From an uncultured Solobacterium sp. (GTDB lineage: Bacteria; Bacillota_I; Bacilli_A; Erysipelotrichales; Erysipelotrichaceae), in the NCBI GenBank assembly GCA_900543035.1, contig UQPV01000030.1:1-33142 (forward strand): a stretch of DNA of 33,142 bases, read 5' to 3'. The notes below the pieces were generated by a model. It had not been told where the DNA came from. It ran no database searches and was given only the letters and a program-made list of their open reading frames with translations. Positions within the stretch are counted from its first letter, which is position 1; each line of letters starts with the position of its first letter. Shown here in pieces: positions 14,809 to 22,441 of the stretch. The position numbers and the translations under genes are program-made.

Positions 14809-16271
14809 AACTGAATCAGCTGTTCGGATCAGTGCCGGCCATCGAGATCGGCGGTCTGGCCATCGATTCGCGCAAAGTGAAGCCTGGAGATATGTACTTC
14901 TGCCTGGAGGGGATGGTCAATGACGGCCACGCCTTCGCTGCAGATGCGGTCAAGGCAGGCGCGGTGTGCATCGTGCATGCCAAGGATCTGGACGAGATGC
15001 CGGAAGGCGCGGTATATGTCAAGGTCAGCGATGTGAACAAAGTGCTCAATGAGGTTGCGTCCCGTTTCTACGGCAATCCCAGCCATGTACTGACCATGTT
15101 CGGCGTGACCGGCACCAACGGCAAGAGCACCGTGACCAACATCATCCAGAGCCTGTATTCACATCGTGCGCCATGCGGGTATATCGGCACGATCTCGATC
15201 TCCTTTGGCGATGTCAGACGCGAGCCAGATCTCACGACGCCGGATCCGATCCTGATCCACTCCACGCTGGCGGAGATGGTGGATGCCGGGATGAAAGCGT
15301 GCGCGATGGAAGTCAGCTCGCACGGCCTTGAGCTGCGCCGGGTGGAATCTGTCGATTTTGACGCGGCCGTCTTCACCAACCTGACGCATGATCATCTGGA
15401 CTTCCATGGGACCATGGAGCGTTATTTCGCCGCGAAGCTCAAGCTGTTCACCTCGCTGAAAAAAGATGCGTTAGCGGTCATCAACGTCGATGACCCATAT
15501 GGCCGCAAGATCATCGATGCCTGTACGGTGCGCACCGTGACCTATGGCGTGGAGAGAGACGCGGACTATCGCGCAGATGACATCCATCTGGGCGTGGAAG
15601 AGACGTCGTTTACGCTGATCCATGAGGGAAAGGAATATCCGGTCAAGACGAATCTCGTCGCGCTGTTCAATGTCTATAACCTGCTTGCTGCGATCGCCGT
15701 GCTGGCGGAGTCGGTCATGCCGCTGGAGGAGATCCTGCCTTATACCGGGCATATCCATCAGGTAGCCGGCCGCATCGAGCGCATCTGCGAAGGGCAGCCG
15801 TTCAACGTTATCGTGGATTTTGCGCATACGCCGGATGGCATGGAGAAGATCATGAGCTATGGCCGGCTGATCACGAAAGAAGGCTGCAAGATGATCGCGG
15901 TATTCGGCTCGGCCGGAAAGCGCGACACGAAGAAACGGCCGATCTTCGGCGAACTGGCTGACCGCTATTGCGATATGATCATCCTGACCGAGGATGACCC
16001 CCGGGATGAGGATCCCCATGCGATCGCCGATGAGATTCGCAGCGGCATCCACCATACACAGAATGTGTTCATCTCCGATCGCTACAGCGCCATCCGTCAG
16101 GCCATCGAGTCGGCAAACGAAGGCGATACGATCCTGCTGCTGGGCAAGGGCGATGAGGATTTCATGTATCATGAGAACGGCAGAGTGCCCTGGAAAGGCG
16201 ACCATCATGCCGCCCGAGAGTGCATTCGTCGCTATTATCTGGGCGAGAACGGGACTGATCATGAAAAATAA
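14805..16271 (+). CDS. murE: UDP-MurNAc-tripeptide synthetase MurE
   Basis: A 488-residue Mur ligase that adds the third amino acid to UDP-MurNAc-L-Ala-D-Glu in the cytoplasm. Domain order is typical: N-terminal UDP-MurNAc-binding part (DSRKVKPGDMYFCLEG), central ATPase with P-loop GVTGTNGKST, MEVSSHGL and NLTHDHLDFHGTMERY (with the lysine to be carbamylated just after), and a C-terminal domain with VDFAHTPDGME and FGSAGKRDTKKRP. The substrate-selecting motif reads EDDPRDEDP, with Asp where diaminopimelate enzymes have Asn (DNPR), so meso-DAP specificity cannot be assumed. The gene starts in an ATGA overlap with mtaB behind GGAGGTAA. It lies outside the usual division/cell-wall cluster. Its own stop is followed by the rpsU promoter. 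Confidence 0.92.
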   Translation: MKLNQLFGSVPAIEIGGLAIDSRKVKPGDMYFCLEGMVNDGHAFAADAVKAGAVCIVHAKDLDEMPEGAVYVKVSDVNKVLNEVASRFYGNPSHVLTMFGVTGTNGKSTVTNIIQSLYSHRAPCGYIGTISISFGDVRREPDLTTPDPILIHSTLAEMVDAGMKACAMEVSSHGLELRRVESVDFDAAVFTNLTHDHLDFHGTMERYFAAKLKLFTSLKKDALAVINVDDPYGRKIIDACTVRTVTYGVERDADYRADDIHLGVEETSFTLIHEGKEYPVKTNLVALFNVYNLLAAIAVLAESVMPLEEILPYTGHIHQVAGRIERICEGQPFNVIVDFAHTPDGMEKIMSYGRLITKEGCKMIAVFGSAGKRDTKKRPIFGELADRYCDMIILTEDDPRDEDPHAIADEIRSGIHHTQNVFISDRYSAIRQAIESANEGDTILLLGKGDEDFMYHENGRVPWKGDHHAARECIRRYYLGENGTDHEK

Positions 16272-16302
16272 CGCATTTTAAAGGTAAATTAATGAAAAAC
16301 GA

Positions 16303-16331
16303 TTGCATTTCACTGTGTTTTTATATATAAT
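16303..16331 (+). promoter_or_regulatory. Strong sigma-A promoter of rpsU
   Basis: TTGCAT at 16303-16308, 17-base spacer, perfect TATAAT at 16326-16331. The Shine-Dalgarno GGGAGGGTGA (16351-16360) precedes the ATG at 16364. Confidence 0.8.
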
Positions 16332-16363
16332 GTTGATGTTTGCTAGTGAAGGGAGGGTGAATC

Positions 16364-16543
16364 ATGCCAAAAGTTGTATTGAAGGAAAATGAAGTTCTTG
16401 ATGATGCGCTGAAGAGATTCAAGCGTCAGGTATCAAGAAACGGAACCCTTGCTGAAGCACGCAAAAGAGAATTTTACGTCAAACCAGGCGTACGCCGCAA
16501 GCTGAAGTCTGAAGCTGCACGTAAGGCTCGCCGCGGAAAATAA
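16364..16543 (+). CDS. rpsU: 30S ribosomal protein S21
   Basis: A 59-residue basic protein starting [20 protein letters not shown] and ending [10 protein letters not shown], the full S21 pattern, including the [25 protein letters not shown] middle. S21 binds the small ribosomal subunit near the mRNA exit and helps initiation. It has its own strong promoter and a terminator directly after it, so it is monocistronic. In B. subtilis yqeY follows rpsU; here yqfC comes next. Codon use looks more biased than that of neighbouring genes, as expected for a highly expressed gene. Confidence 0.97.
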   Translation: MPKVVLKENEVLDDALKRFKRQVSRNGTLAEARKREFYVKPGVRRKLKSEAARKARRGK

Positions 16544-16555
16544 TCAGGGGGATGG

Positions 16556-16585
16556 AAAGGTCTGCAGAGATGCGGATCTTTTTTT
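16556..16585 (+). terminator. Rho-independent terminator of rpsU
   Basis: Stem AGGTCTGCA (16558-16566) pairs with TGCGGATCT (16571-16579) with two G:U pairs and a GAGA loop; flanking A and T residues extend it and a seven-T run follows. Confidence 0.88.
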
Positions 16586-16613
16586 CATCGTTTTTCGATG
16601 CGCCGCATATACT
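16584..16613 (+). promoter_or_regulatory. Possible sigma-E-like promoter of yqfC-yqfD
   Basis: CATATACT at 16606-16613, with TTCATCG at 16584-16590 fifteen bases upstream. The octamer is identical to the one before dacB (8982-8989). B. subtilis yqfC-yqfD are mother-cell (sigma-E) genes, which fits. The -35 match is weak and the predicted leader is very short. Confidence 0.33.
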
Positions 16614-16630
16614 CGAGTGAGGTGCTGTAT

Positions 16631-16846
16631 GTGATAACGATGAGTGAAAATCAACTGATGATCGAACAGTACCGGCGGATCCGCCGCGCTCAGGAAAACG
16701 AGGTCGAAGTGGAGATGCCGGAATATGTGCTGACGGTGGAGGGCAGCGGGCTGACCTTCCAGATGATGACGAAGGATGAGATCCTGCTGCAGGGCAGGCT
16801 GGACTGTCTGCGGGTATCTGCCTATGAGGAACGCTCTGGGGCATGA
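16631..16846 (+). CDS. yqfC: Sporulation protein YqfC (YabP/YqfC family)
   Basis: A short protein of about 71 residues. Its core, EYVLTVEGSGLTF followed by KDEILLQGRLDCLRV, matches the beta-rich YabP/YqfC family (DUF1429), where the motif E-x-I/L-L-x-G is typical. GTG 16631 is chosen because GAGGTG (16619-16624) lies 6 bases before it; ATG 16640 and ATG 16598 are in the same frame. The family is restricted to endospore formers and expressed in the mother cell; its role with YqfD is not understood biochemically. It overlaps the start of yqfD by 23 bases. The protein is shorter than the B. subtilis one (about 93), with most of the difference at the N-terminus. Confidence 0.7.
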   Translation: MITMSENQLMIEQYRRIRRAQENEVEVEMPEYVLTVEGSGLTFQMMTKDEILLQGRLDCLRVSAYEERSGA

Positions 16847-17747
16847 CTGCTGGGAGCTGGACATCCCGCTGGAGGTCTTTCTCGAACGCGCCAGGGTCAA
16901 TGCGCTGGAGCTTCAGCATATCCGGGTGGTGAACCAGCGCGTCCGCTTCATGACGCCGCTGTTTCAGCGCGCCAAGGTGCGCCGTGCGTTCAAGGGGGCC
17001 GTCCTGATCACGACGAGCGGGGCGTCCGGCTTCCTGCTGCGCAATTTCAGCCGACCCTCGCGCCTGCTCAGCCTGGCTTGCGCGCTGGCAGTGTGGGGCG
17101 TGCTCTCCTCATTCGTCTTCGATGTCGATATCCGCGGCGATTCACAGGAGGCCGAGGACGGCGTGCGGCAGGCGCTGATCGGGCTGTATGGCGAAGGGCC
17201 GCTGTTTGGCCTTGACGCCGATGAAGCAGAGGGATCGCTGGAAGAGCGGCTCAGCCATCAGGTCAAATGGATGGAGGTCGAGCGCGAAGGCTCACGCATG
17301 ATCATCCGGTTCACTTCCGCCAAGCACGCACAGAGCGAAACGCTGCGGGATGACGACCTCATCGCCCAGCGAGACGGCATCATTGCCGGATTTGACGTTC
17401 AGCACGGAGAGAAGCGCGTGGCGCTGAATCAGTCGGTGAAAAAGGGCGATGTGCTCGTTTCCTCGCTGATGGCCGATTCCCGAGGGAATGCGGAACATCT
17501 CCATGTCAAGGGGCGGGTGTTTGCCTATACATGGGAGGAGGTGGAGCTGGAGGCTGAACGAAGCGCAATGCCTCAGCCGCTGCAGTTTTTCTCCATGCTG
17601 CTGCAGGCGCGTGCCCAGGTCAGCAGTTCATTTTTGAAGGATGACCGCATCGTATCGGAAAACATTTTGCAATTCGGTGAAAAAGCGGGTAAAATAAAAC
17701 TGGTGATTCACTATACGCTGTATCGGGACATCTCCAGTCCCGCTTAG
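16824..17747 (+). CDS. yqfD: Sporulation protein YqfD
   Basis: A 307-residue membrane-anchored protein. Residues 1-80 form a basic cytoplasmic-type region (WELDIPLEVFLERARVN, RFMTPLFQRAKVRR), a single membrane helix spans about 81-99 (LLSLACALAVWGVLSSFVF), and the rest is predicted outside (FDVDIRGDSQEAEDGVRQAL, a FtsQ/POTRA-like start as in YqfD homologues). The NQSVKKGDVLVSSLMAD segment around 210 is the beta-rich family block. Family length is somewhat greater (about 390). Start ATG 16824 lies within yqfC and lacks a strong ribosome site, so translation is probably coupled. The order yqfC-yqfD-phoH is that of B. subtilis, which supports the call more than any single motif. Confidence 0.82.
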   Translation: MRNALGHDCWELDIPLEVFLERARVNALELQHIRVVNQRVRFMTPLFQRAKVRRAFKGAVLITTSGASGFLLRNFSRPSRLLSLACALAVWGVLSSFVFDVDIRGDSQEAEDGVRQALIGLYGEGPLFGLDADEAEGSLEERLSHQVKWMEVEREGSRMIIRFTSAKHAQSETLRDDDLIAQRDGIIAGFDVQHGEKRVALNQSVKKGDVLVSSLMADSRGNAEHLHVKGRVFAYTWEEVELEAERSAMPQPLQFFSMLLQARAQVSSSFLKDDRIVSENILQFGEKAGKIKLVIHYTLYRDISSPA

Positions 17748-17756
17748 GAGGATTTG

Positions 17757-18746
17757 ATGCAGGAATATTTCAATATTTCACTGGAAGAATATACGATGGA
17801 AGAGATCAGCGCGCTGTGCGGCCCCAAGGACGCTTATGTCGACTTGCTCTGCCGCGAGTTTCAGACATCGTTCGTCATGCGCGGAAATGAACTGAAGATC
17901 CGTAAGATCGACGCGGAGAGCGAGGGCATGGTGAGACTGGTCGTCGCCCGTCTGCTCGAGCTGGTGGCGGCGCAGGGGAACATCAGCGAACGCGATGTCA
18001 TCTACCTGTGCAAGCTGGCGCGGATCGGACAGCTGGAGCGTTTTGACGTGCATCAGACAAAAGCGATCGGCAGGACCGCCCAAGGCAAGGCCATCTATCC
18101 CAAGACGCTGGGACAGCGTTATCTGTGCCAGTGCATGGAGCGAAACGATATCGTGTTCGCGACCGGCGTCGCCGGGACCGGAAAGACTTATCTGGCCGTC
18201 GCTTACGCGGTGAACATGCTCAAGCGCGGCGATGTGCAGAAGATCATCCTGACCAGACCGGCGGTAGAGGCAGGGGAGAGCCTTGGCTTTCTGCCGGGCG
18301 ACCTCAAGGAGAAGGTAGACCCCTACCTGCGTCCCCTTTACGATGCGCTCTATGACACGCTGGGCATGGAAAATGTGGACAAGCTGATGGAAAAGGGCGT
18401 CATCGAGATCGCGCCGCTGGCTTACATGCGCGGCCGTACGCTCAATCAGGCGTTCATCATCCTGGATGAGGCGCAGAATTCCACGCGTTCGCAGATGAAG
18501 ATGTTTCTGACCCGCATGGGCTTTCGCTCCAAGATCGTCATCACGGGAGATGTCACGCAGATCGATCTGATCCGTCAAAAGGACAGCGGGCTGCTCAATG
18601 CGCGCAGGCTGCTGGAAGGGATCGAGGGCATCGCGTTCGCCGAGCTGACCGCGCTGGATGTCGTCCGCCATCCGATCGTTCAGAAGATCATCGAGCGCTA
18701 TGAAGCCGCGGAACAAGAGGACCTGCGAAAAAAAGACGAAAAGTAG
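17757..18746 (+). CDS. phoH: PhoH-family ATPase
   Basis: A 329-residue PhoH protein, a P-loop ATPase often linked to RNA metabolism and located beside ybeY and era. Walker A G137-VAGTGKT144 and Walker [10 protein letters not shown] are clear, with [17 protein letters not shown] and [22 protein letters not shown] completing the family core. Residues 1-110 carry the N-terminal KH-like extension of Firmicute PhoH. ATG 17757 sits 5 bases after a perfect AGGAGG (17746-17751). It follows yqfD by 9 bases. In B. subtilis a 7TM-HD phosphodiesterase (yqfF) separates phoH from ybeY; here a tRNA and a deacetylase gene occupy that place. Confidence 0.93.
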   Translation: MQEYFNISLEEYTMEEISALCGPKDAYVDLLCREFQTSFVMRGNELKIRKIDAESEGMVRLVVARLLELVAAQGNISERDVIYLCKLARIGQLERFDVHQTKAIGRTAQGKAIYPKTLGQRYLCQCMERNDIVFATGVAGTGKTYLAVAYAVNMLKRGDVQKIILTRPAVEAGESLGFLPGDLKEKVDPYLRPLYDALYDTLGMENVDKLMEKGVIEIAPLAYMRGRTLNQAFIILDEAQNSTRSQMKMFLTRMGFRSKIVITGDVTQIDLIRQKDSGLLNARRLLEGIEGIAFAELTALDVVRHPIVQKIIERYEAAEQEDLRKKDEK

Positions 18747-18766
18747 AAAAAAGTTGAAAAATGGTA

Positions 18767-18795
18767 TTGCAATTTCTGCCAGGTGATGCTAATAT
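18767..18795 (+). promoter_or_regulatory. Promoter of tRNA-Glu
   Basis: TTGCAA at 18767-18772, 17-base spacer ending in an extended TGC (18787-18789), then TAATAT at 18790-18795; a start about 6-8 bases on would give a short leader before the tRNA. Confidence 0.65.
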
Positions 18796-18809
18796 AATGG
18801 AGCAATCAC

Positions 18810-18884
18810 GCCGCGTTCGGCAAGCGGTTAAGCCACAGCCCTCTCAAGGCTGTATCACGGGTTCGAATCCCGTACGCGGTACCA
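18810..18884 (+). tRNA. tRNA-Glu (anticodon CTC)
   Basis: A full cloverleaf: acceptor stem GCCGCGT/ACGCGGT (first pair G:U), D arm GGC...GCC, anticodon stem CAGCC/GGCTG with loop CTCTCAA and anticodon CTC at 18843-18845, T arm CGGGT-TCGAATC-, discriminator A and encoded CCA at 18882-18884. It reads GAG, an accessory to the usual UUC isoacceptor and typical of a GC-richer genome. The G1:U72 end pair is unusual for tRNA-Glu. It has its own promoter and terminator. Confidence 0.93.
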
Positions 18885-18893
18885 TTTGAAGAT

Positions 18894-18920
18894 AAGATCC
18901 GATCATTCGGGTCTTTTTTT
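18894..18920 (+). terminator. Rho-independent terminator of tRNA-Glu
   Basis: Stem AGATCCGA (18895-18902) / TCGGGTCT (18907-18914), TCAT loop, one T:G pair, followed by a seven-T run. Confidence 0.88.
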
Positions 18921-18976
18921 CTCGCTGAGAAAAGAGTGTTACAGTTTTGATATTTACGTAAATTGAGAGATAAATA

Positions 18977-18985
18977 TGCTACAAT
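18977..18985 (+). promoter_or_regulatory. Extended -10 promoter of the deacetylase gene
   Basis: TGC followed by TACAAT (18980-18985). No good -35 hexamer at the right distance; extended -10 promoters can work without one. The ribosome site AGGTGAT (18991-18997) follows. Confidence 0.45.
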
Positions 18986-19001
18986 GATATAGGTGATATG
19001 A

Positions 19002-20267
19002 ATGAGGGAGAAAAAGTATGGACTGTTGAAACAGTCAAAGCGAAAAATGAATTACCGGCATCTGGGGATGGTGATCGCCGCAGCGGCGGCAGCGCTCGCG
19101 CTGATCATCGCCGCGATCTTCATCGTGATCCATATCATGAGCGTTGACCCGTTTCCTGAAGACGCCTCATTGACCAAGGAAGCGGGCAGCGTGCAGACGG
19201 AGATCGATGACGAGGCGGCGCTGAAGCTGCGCTATCCTTCTTTTTCGGACGAACAGCTCGATCAGGCCGTGCAGGAAAAGGTGAAGCAGCTGCGCGAAGC
19301 AGCGGATGGCGAAGACACGGTGATCGACTATCGCAGCAAGACGGTGTTTGATACATATACTTCGGTGCTGTTCAAAGTGACGAAGACGGCGGAAGACGGC
19401 TCATCGCAGGTCAGCTATGCTTCGGTCCTCTATGATGGCGGACAGCAGAAAACGCTGGGCGTCGAGGACGTGCTGCGCAATCAGTTTGAGCAGGATCTGC
19501 TTGATGGCAGGACGCAGGATGAGATTTGCGCCATGGAGCTGAACGAAAACGATGTGACGCTGTATTTCAAGGATGGCAAGAGCCAGTCGATCGTCTTCTC
19601 TGAGCATAAGGAATACATCGCGCTGAATGATCCGAATATTCCCAGCCTGTACCAGCATGAGCCGTTAACGATCGCGGAAAGCCCGACGATCGATCCGGAC
19701 AAGCCGATGGTGGCGATCACGTTTGATGATGGACCGAATCCGGCCACCACGCCGGAACTGCTCGATCTGCTCAAGGAATACAACGTGCGCTGCACCTTCT
19801 TCATGGTCGGCAAGAATGCCGAGGCCAATCCGGACATCGTGAAGCGCATCTGCGCGGAAGGGCATGAGCTGGGCAATCATTCCTGGGATCATCCTGATCT
19901 CTCCGTGATAAGCAGCCAGGAGATCATCGAACAGCTGCAGAGCACGGATGATGCGGTGTTTAAGGCATGCGGCCATGACCCGGTGTATATCCGTCCGCCT
20001 TTCGGCGCGATGTCGGATACTTACCATGACAGCGTCGATCGGGATTCGATCCTGTGGACCATCGATACCCGCGACTGGGAGAGCCATGATGCGTCCAAGA
20101 TCAAAAAGGTCATCGATACTTATGTGAGCGACGGCTCCATCATCCTCCTTCACGATATCCATGAGGACAGCGTGAAGGCGATGAAGAGCGTCATCCCGGA
20201 TCTGCTGGAAAAAGGATATCAGCTGGTGACGGTCGGCGATCTGTACAAATATGGAAGACTTTCCTGA
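19002..20267 (+). CDS. Membrane-anchored polysaccharide (peptidoglycan) deacetylase, NodB domain
   Basis: A 421-residue carbohydrate-esterase family 4 enzyme, probably removing N-acetyl groups from cell-wall glycans outside the cell. A basic cytoplasmic tail (residues 1-20) precedes one membrane helix (about 21-46). Residues 65-215 form an extracellular domain of DUF3298/PdaC-like flavour (VFDTYTSVLFKV, SVLYDGGQQKTLGVEDVL). The NodB domain follows with all motifs: TFDDGP at 240-245 (D242 catalytic base and D243 metal ligand), H293 and H297 of the metal site (NHSWDH), RPPFG, DTRDW and ILLHDIH. It resembles PgdA/PdaC of Firmicutes, which protect against lysozyme; the exact substrate is not provable here. 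ATG 19002 follows AGGTGAT by 4 bases. It is a single-gene unit with its own promoter and terminator. Confidence 0.9.
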   Translation: MREKKYGLLKQSKRKMNYRHLGMVIAAAAAALALIIAAIFIVIHIMSVDPFPEDASLTKEAGSVQTEIDDEAALKLRYPSFSDEQLDQAVQEKVKQLREAADGEDTVIDYRSKTVFDTYTSVLFKVTKTAEDGSSQVSYASVLYDGGQQKTLGVEDVLRNQFEQDLLDGRTQDEICAMELNENDVTLYFKDGKSQSIVFSEHKEYIALNDPNIPSLYQHEPLTIAESPTIDPDKPMVAITFDDGPNPATTPELLDLLKEYNVRCTFFMVGKNAEANPDIVKRICAEGHELGNHSWDHPDLSVISSQEIIEQLQSTDDAVFKACGHDPVYIRPPFGAMSDTYHDSVDRDSILWTIDTRDWESHDASKIKKVIDTYVSDGSIILLHDIHEDSVKAMKSVIPDLLEKGYQLVTVGDLYKYGRLS

Positions 20268-20268
20268 G

Positions 20269-20297
20269 ACGGCGGGCGCAGAGCGCCCGTTGTTTTT
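20269..20297 (+). terminator. Rho-independent terminator of the deacetylase gene
   Basis: GC-rich stem CGGGCGC (20273-20279) / GCGCCCG (20283-20289), AGA loop, extended by four pairs including two G:U, followed by TTTTT at 20293-20297; it begins 2 bases after the stop. Confidence 0.9.
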
Positions 20298-20322
20298 CAA
20301 CATGTCTATTTTGGCGCGTTCA

Positions 20323-20331
20323 TGGTATAAT
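20323..20331 (+). promoter_or_regulatory. Extended -10 promoter of the ybeY-dgkA-cdd-era-recO operon
   Basis: TGG plus a perfect TATAAT (20326-20331). The -35 region (TGTCTA at 20303-20308, 17-base spacer) is poor. It is the only promoter seen before a run of five overlapping genes. Confidence 0.6.
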
Positions 20332-20355
20332 GTGACTGCGAAATGGGTGGTGTAA

Positions 20356-20829
20356 ATGATGGAAATTACGATTTGCAATCAATGTGGGGAAGAGCGATGG
20401 GACGAGTGCCGCGCGGATTTTGAAGCCGTGCTCAGACGGACCGCTGAGCGCACGCAGATGCAGGAGGACGCTTGTGTCTCCGTGATCTTCGTGACGCCTG
20501 AACAGATCCATGCGATCAACCGCGATTACCGCGGCATCGACAGGCCGACGGATGTGATCAGCTTTGCGCTCCATGACACGATGGAGGAATATGAGATGCC
20601 GGGCGGGGAAGAGGCCGAGCTGGGCGACATCTTCATCAACGTGCAGGCGGTCAAGACGCAGGCAGAGGAGTACGGGCATTCTCAGCGCCGCGAGGTCTGC
20701 TTCTTGTTCACGCACGGCCTGCTGCATCTGCTTGGCTATGATCACATGGAAGAGGCGGATGAGAAAGTGATGTTCTCGCTTCAGGATGAGATCCTCGATG
20801 AACTGGTTAAAAGAGAAGCTGCGGCATAA
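20356..20829 (+). CDS. ybeY: Endoribonuclease YbeY (rRNA maturation factor)
   Basis: A 157-residue zinc-dependent endoribonuclease used in 16S rRNA 3'-end maturation and ribosome quality control. The metal motif FTHGLLHLLGYDHMEEADE, with three histidines (H-x3-H-x5-H), is intact near the C-terminus, and the conserved NRDYRGIDRPTDVISFA block is in the middle. Two adjacent ATG codons (20356 and 20359) follow GGTGGTG; either could be used. The end overlaps dgkA by 32 bases. Neighbours era, recO and phoH give the usual Firmicute context. Confidence 0.95.
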   Translation: MMEITICNQCGEERWDECRADFEAVLRRTAERTQMQEDACVSVIFVTPEQIHAINRDYRGIDRPTDVISFALHDTMEEYEMPGGEEAELGDIFINVQAVKTQAEEYGHSQRREVCFLFTHGLLHLLGYDHMEEADEKVMFSLQDEILDELVKREAAA

Positions 20830-21175
20830 GTTCGGCTATGCGCTGAGCGGAGTGATCAGCGGCATCCGCAGCGATTCCAGCATCGCCTTGCAGTGCGTGC
20901 TCGGCCTCATCACGGTGATAGTCTGTCTGTTCCTGCCGCTTTCCGCGCTGGAATGGTGTGTGATCCTCATCATGATCTTTCTGGTCATCGCGATGGAATT
21001 TGTCAATTCCGCCATCGAAGAGACCGTGAATTATATTTCGACGAAACGTCATCCGGCAGCCAAGCGGATCAAGGATCTCGCGGCGGGCGCTGTCCTGCTC
21101 GTCTCGATCTGCGCGCTCTGCGTGGCAGTCATCATCATAGGAGGGAAGCTGTATTGGATCATCTTCGGGAAATGA
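20798..21175 (+). CDS. dgkA: Diacylglycerol/undecaprenol kinase DgkA
   Basis: A 125-residue membrane kinase. In Gram-positives this family phosphorylates undecaprenol, recycling the lipid carrier for cell-wall synthesis. Three membrane helices are visible (about 32-50, 55-75 and 98-120), with the active-site segment EFVNSAIEETVNYIS and the conserved HPAAKRIKDLAAGAVLL. The start ATG 20798 is chosen over 20786 since AGGATGAG (20783-20790) is correctly spaced and homologues begin with the amphipathic W-L-K-x-K helix. The position normally held by Asp after the E-x3-V block is Asn here. It overlaps ybeY by 32 bases and cdd by 22. Confidence 0.88.
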   Translation: MNWLKEKLRHKFGYALSGVISGIRSDSSIALQCVLGLITVIVCLFLPLSALEWCVILIMIFLVIAMEFVNSAIEETVNYISTKRHPAAKRIKDLAAGAVLLVSICALCVAVIIIGGKLYWIIFGK

Positions 21176-21561
21176 GAGAACGGGCGCAGCAGGCGCTGTC
21201 CTGTGCCTATGCCCCTTATTCCGGCTTTCGGGTCGGGGCTTGTGTCAGGACGAAGGACGGGCGGCTCTATGGCGGCGCCAACGTGGAGAACGCCTCATAC
21301 GGACTGAGCTGCTGCGCAGAGCGCAACGCGTTGTTCGCCGCCTATGCGGATGGCGTGCGCAGCGAGGATATCGAGGCGCTGATGCTGATCGGCACAGGAG
21401 ATGGGCTGCTGACGCCTTGCGGCGCCTGCCGTCAGGTCATGGCCGAGCTGATGCGCCCGGACGCCCCGGTGATCATGGCAGACGGGGCATCTTACCGGAT
21501 CATGCGCGTTTGCGAACTTCTGCCATATGCATTTGACAAGGAGGATCTCAATGGGATATAA
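21154..21561 (+). CDS. cdd: Cytidine deaminase, TTG start
   Basis: A 135-residue homotetrameric-type cytidine deaminase converting cytidine/deoxycytidine to (deoxy)uridine in pyrimidine salvage. The zinc site is complete: C54-A-E56 (CCAERNAL), with E56 as proton shuttle, and C89-x2-C92 (PCGACRQV). AYAPYSGFRVGA and GGANVENASYG form the substrate pocket. The first ATG (21172) lacks a ribosome site, whereas TTG 21154 lies 8 bases after a perfect AGGAGGG (21139-21145) and gives the usual N-terminal helix, so TTG is the likely start. It overlaps dgkA by 22 bases and era by 11. Confidence 0.9.
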   Translation: MDHLREMRERAQQALSCAYAPYSGFRVGACVRTKDGRLYGGANVENASYGLSCCAERNALFAAYADGVRSEDIEALMLIGTGDGLLTPCGACRQVMAELMRPDAPVIMADGASYRIMRVCELLPYAFDKEDLNGI

Positions 21562-22441
21562 ATCAGGATTTATCGCGATCATCGGAAGGCCGAACGCCGG
21601 CAAGAGCACGCTGCTCAACGCTTTGCTTCACCAGAAGATCGCCATCATGTCGCCCAAGCCCAATACGACCAGAAACAACATCATGGGCATATTGACCACG
21701 GCGGACGCGCAGTATGTGTTCATCGACACTCCGGGCATCCACAAGCCGAAGCATGAGCTGGGGAAGACGCTGAACAAAAACGCGTATACCGCCATCGCCG
21801 AAGCGGACATCAACGCGCTGATCATCGACATCACCAAGCCTTACGGCAGCGGAGATTCCTTCTTGCTGGAGCGGCTGAAAAACAGCGAGGTCCCCTGCTT
21901 TCTGCTCGTCAACAAGATCGACCTGCTGCCGCGGGAACAGGTGATGCAGCGGCTGCTGGAATGGCAGCAGCGCTTTGACTTCGATGAGATCATCCCGCTC
22001 TCCGCCCTGAAGCAGGACAATGTGGATGAGCTGCTGCGGGTGATCGATGGGTATCTGCAGGAGGGCATCAAGTATTTTCCGGACGATATGATCAGCGACC
22101 ATGGGGAGAATTTCCGCATCGCGGAGATCATCCGGGAAAAGATCTTGTTTCGCACGGAGGAGGAAGTTCCTCACAGCATCGCGGTCGTGATCGAGAACCG
22201 CGAGGAGGATGAGACGCAGGTGTTCCTGCAGGCGATGGTCATCGTCGAGCGGCCGAGCCAAAAGTCGATCCTGATCGGCAAGCAGGGAAGCATGATCCGT
22301 TCGATCCGCATCGCTGCGCAGCGCGAACTGCGCCAGATGCTGGGAAAGCGCGTAGAGCTGGAGCTCTATGTGCGTGTCGAGGAAAACTGGCGCAACCGCG
22401 AGAGCAAGCTGAAGCAGTTTGGCTACAATGAGCATGAATGA
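21551..22441 (+). CDS. era: GTPase Era
   Basis: A 296-residue GTPase that binds the 3' end of 16S rRNA and checks small-subunit assembly. G1 is GRPNAGKST (residues 12-20), G3 DTPGIHKPKHELG and G4 NKID; a C-terminal KH domain includes ILIGKQGSMIRSIRIAAQRELR. Length matches the family (about 300). ATG 21551 follows AAGGAGG (21538-21544) with 6-base spacing; an upstream in-frame start at 21527 lacks one. It starts inside cdd, and its end overlaps recO. Confidence 0.96.
   Translation: MGYKSGFIAIIGRPNAGKSTLLNALLHQKIAIMSPKPNTTRNNIMGILTTADAQYVFIDTPGIHKPKHELGKTLNKNAYTAIAEADINALIIDITKPYGSGDSFLLERLKNSEVPCFLLVNKIDLLPREQVMQRLLEWQQRFDFDEIIPLSALKQDNVDELLRVIDGYLQEGIKYFPDDMISDHGENFRIAEIIREKILFRTEEEVPHSIAVVIENREEDETQVFLQAMVIVERPSQKSILIGKQGSMIRSIRIAAQRELRQMLGKRVELELYVRVEENWRNRESKLKQFGYNEHE

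Noticed and set aside
18810..18884. tRNA-Glu as an integration (att) site of a mobile element
   Set aside because: No integrase gene and no repeat of the tRNA 3' end was noticed nearby; flanking genes are core.
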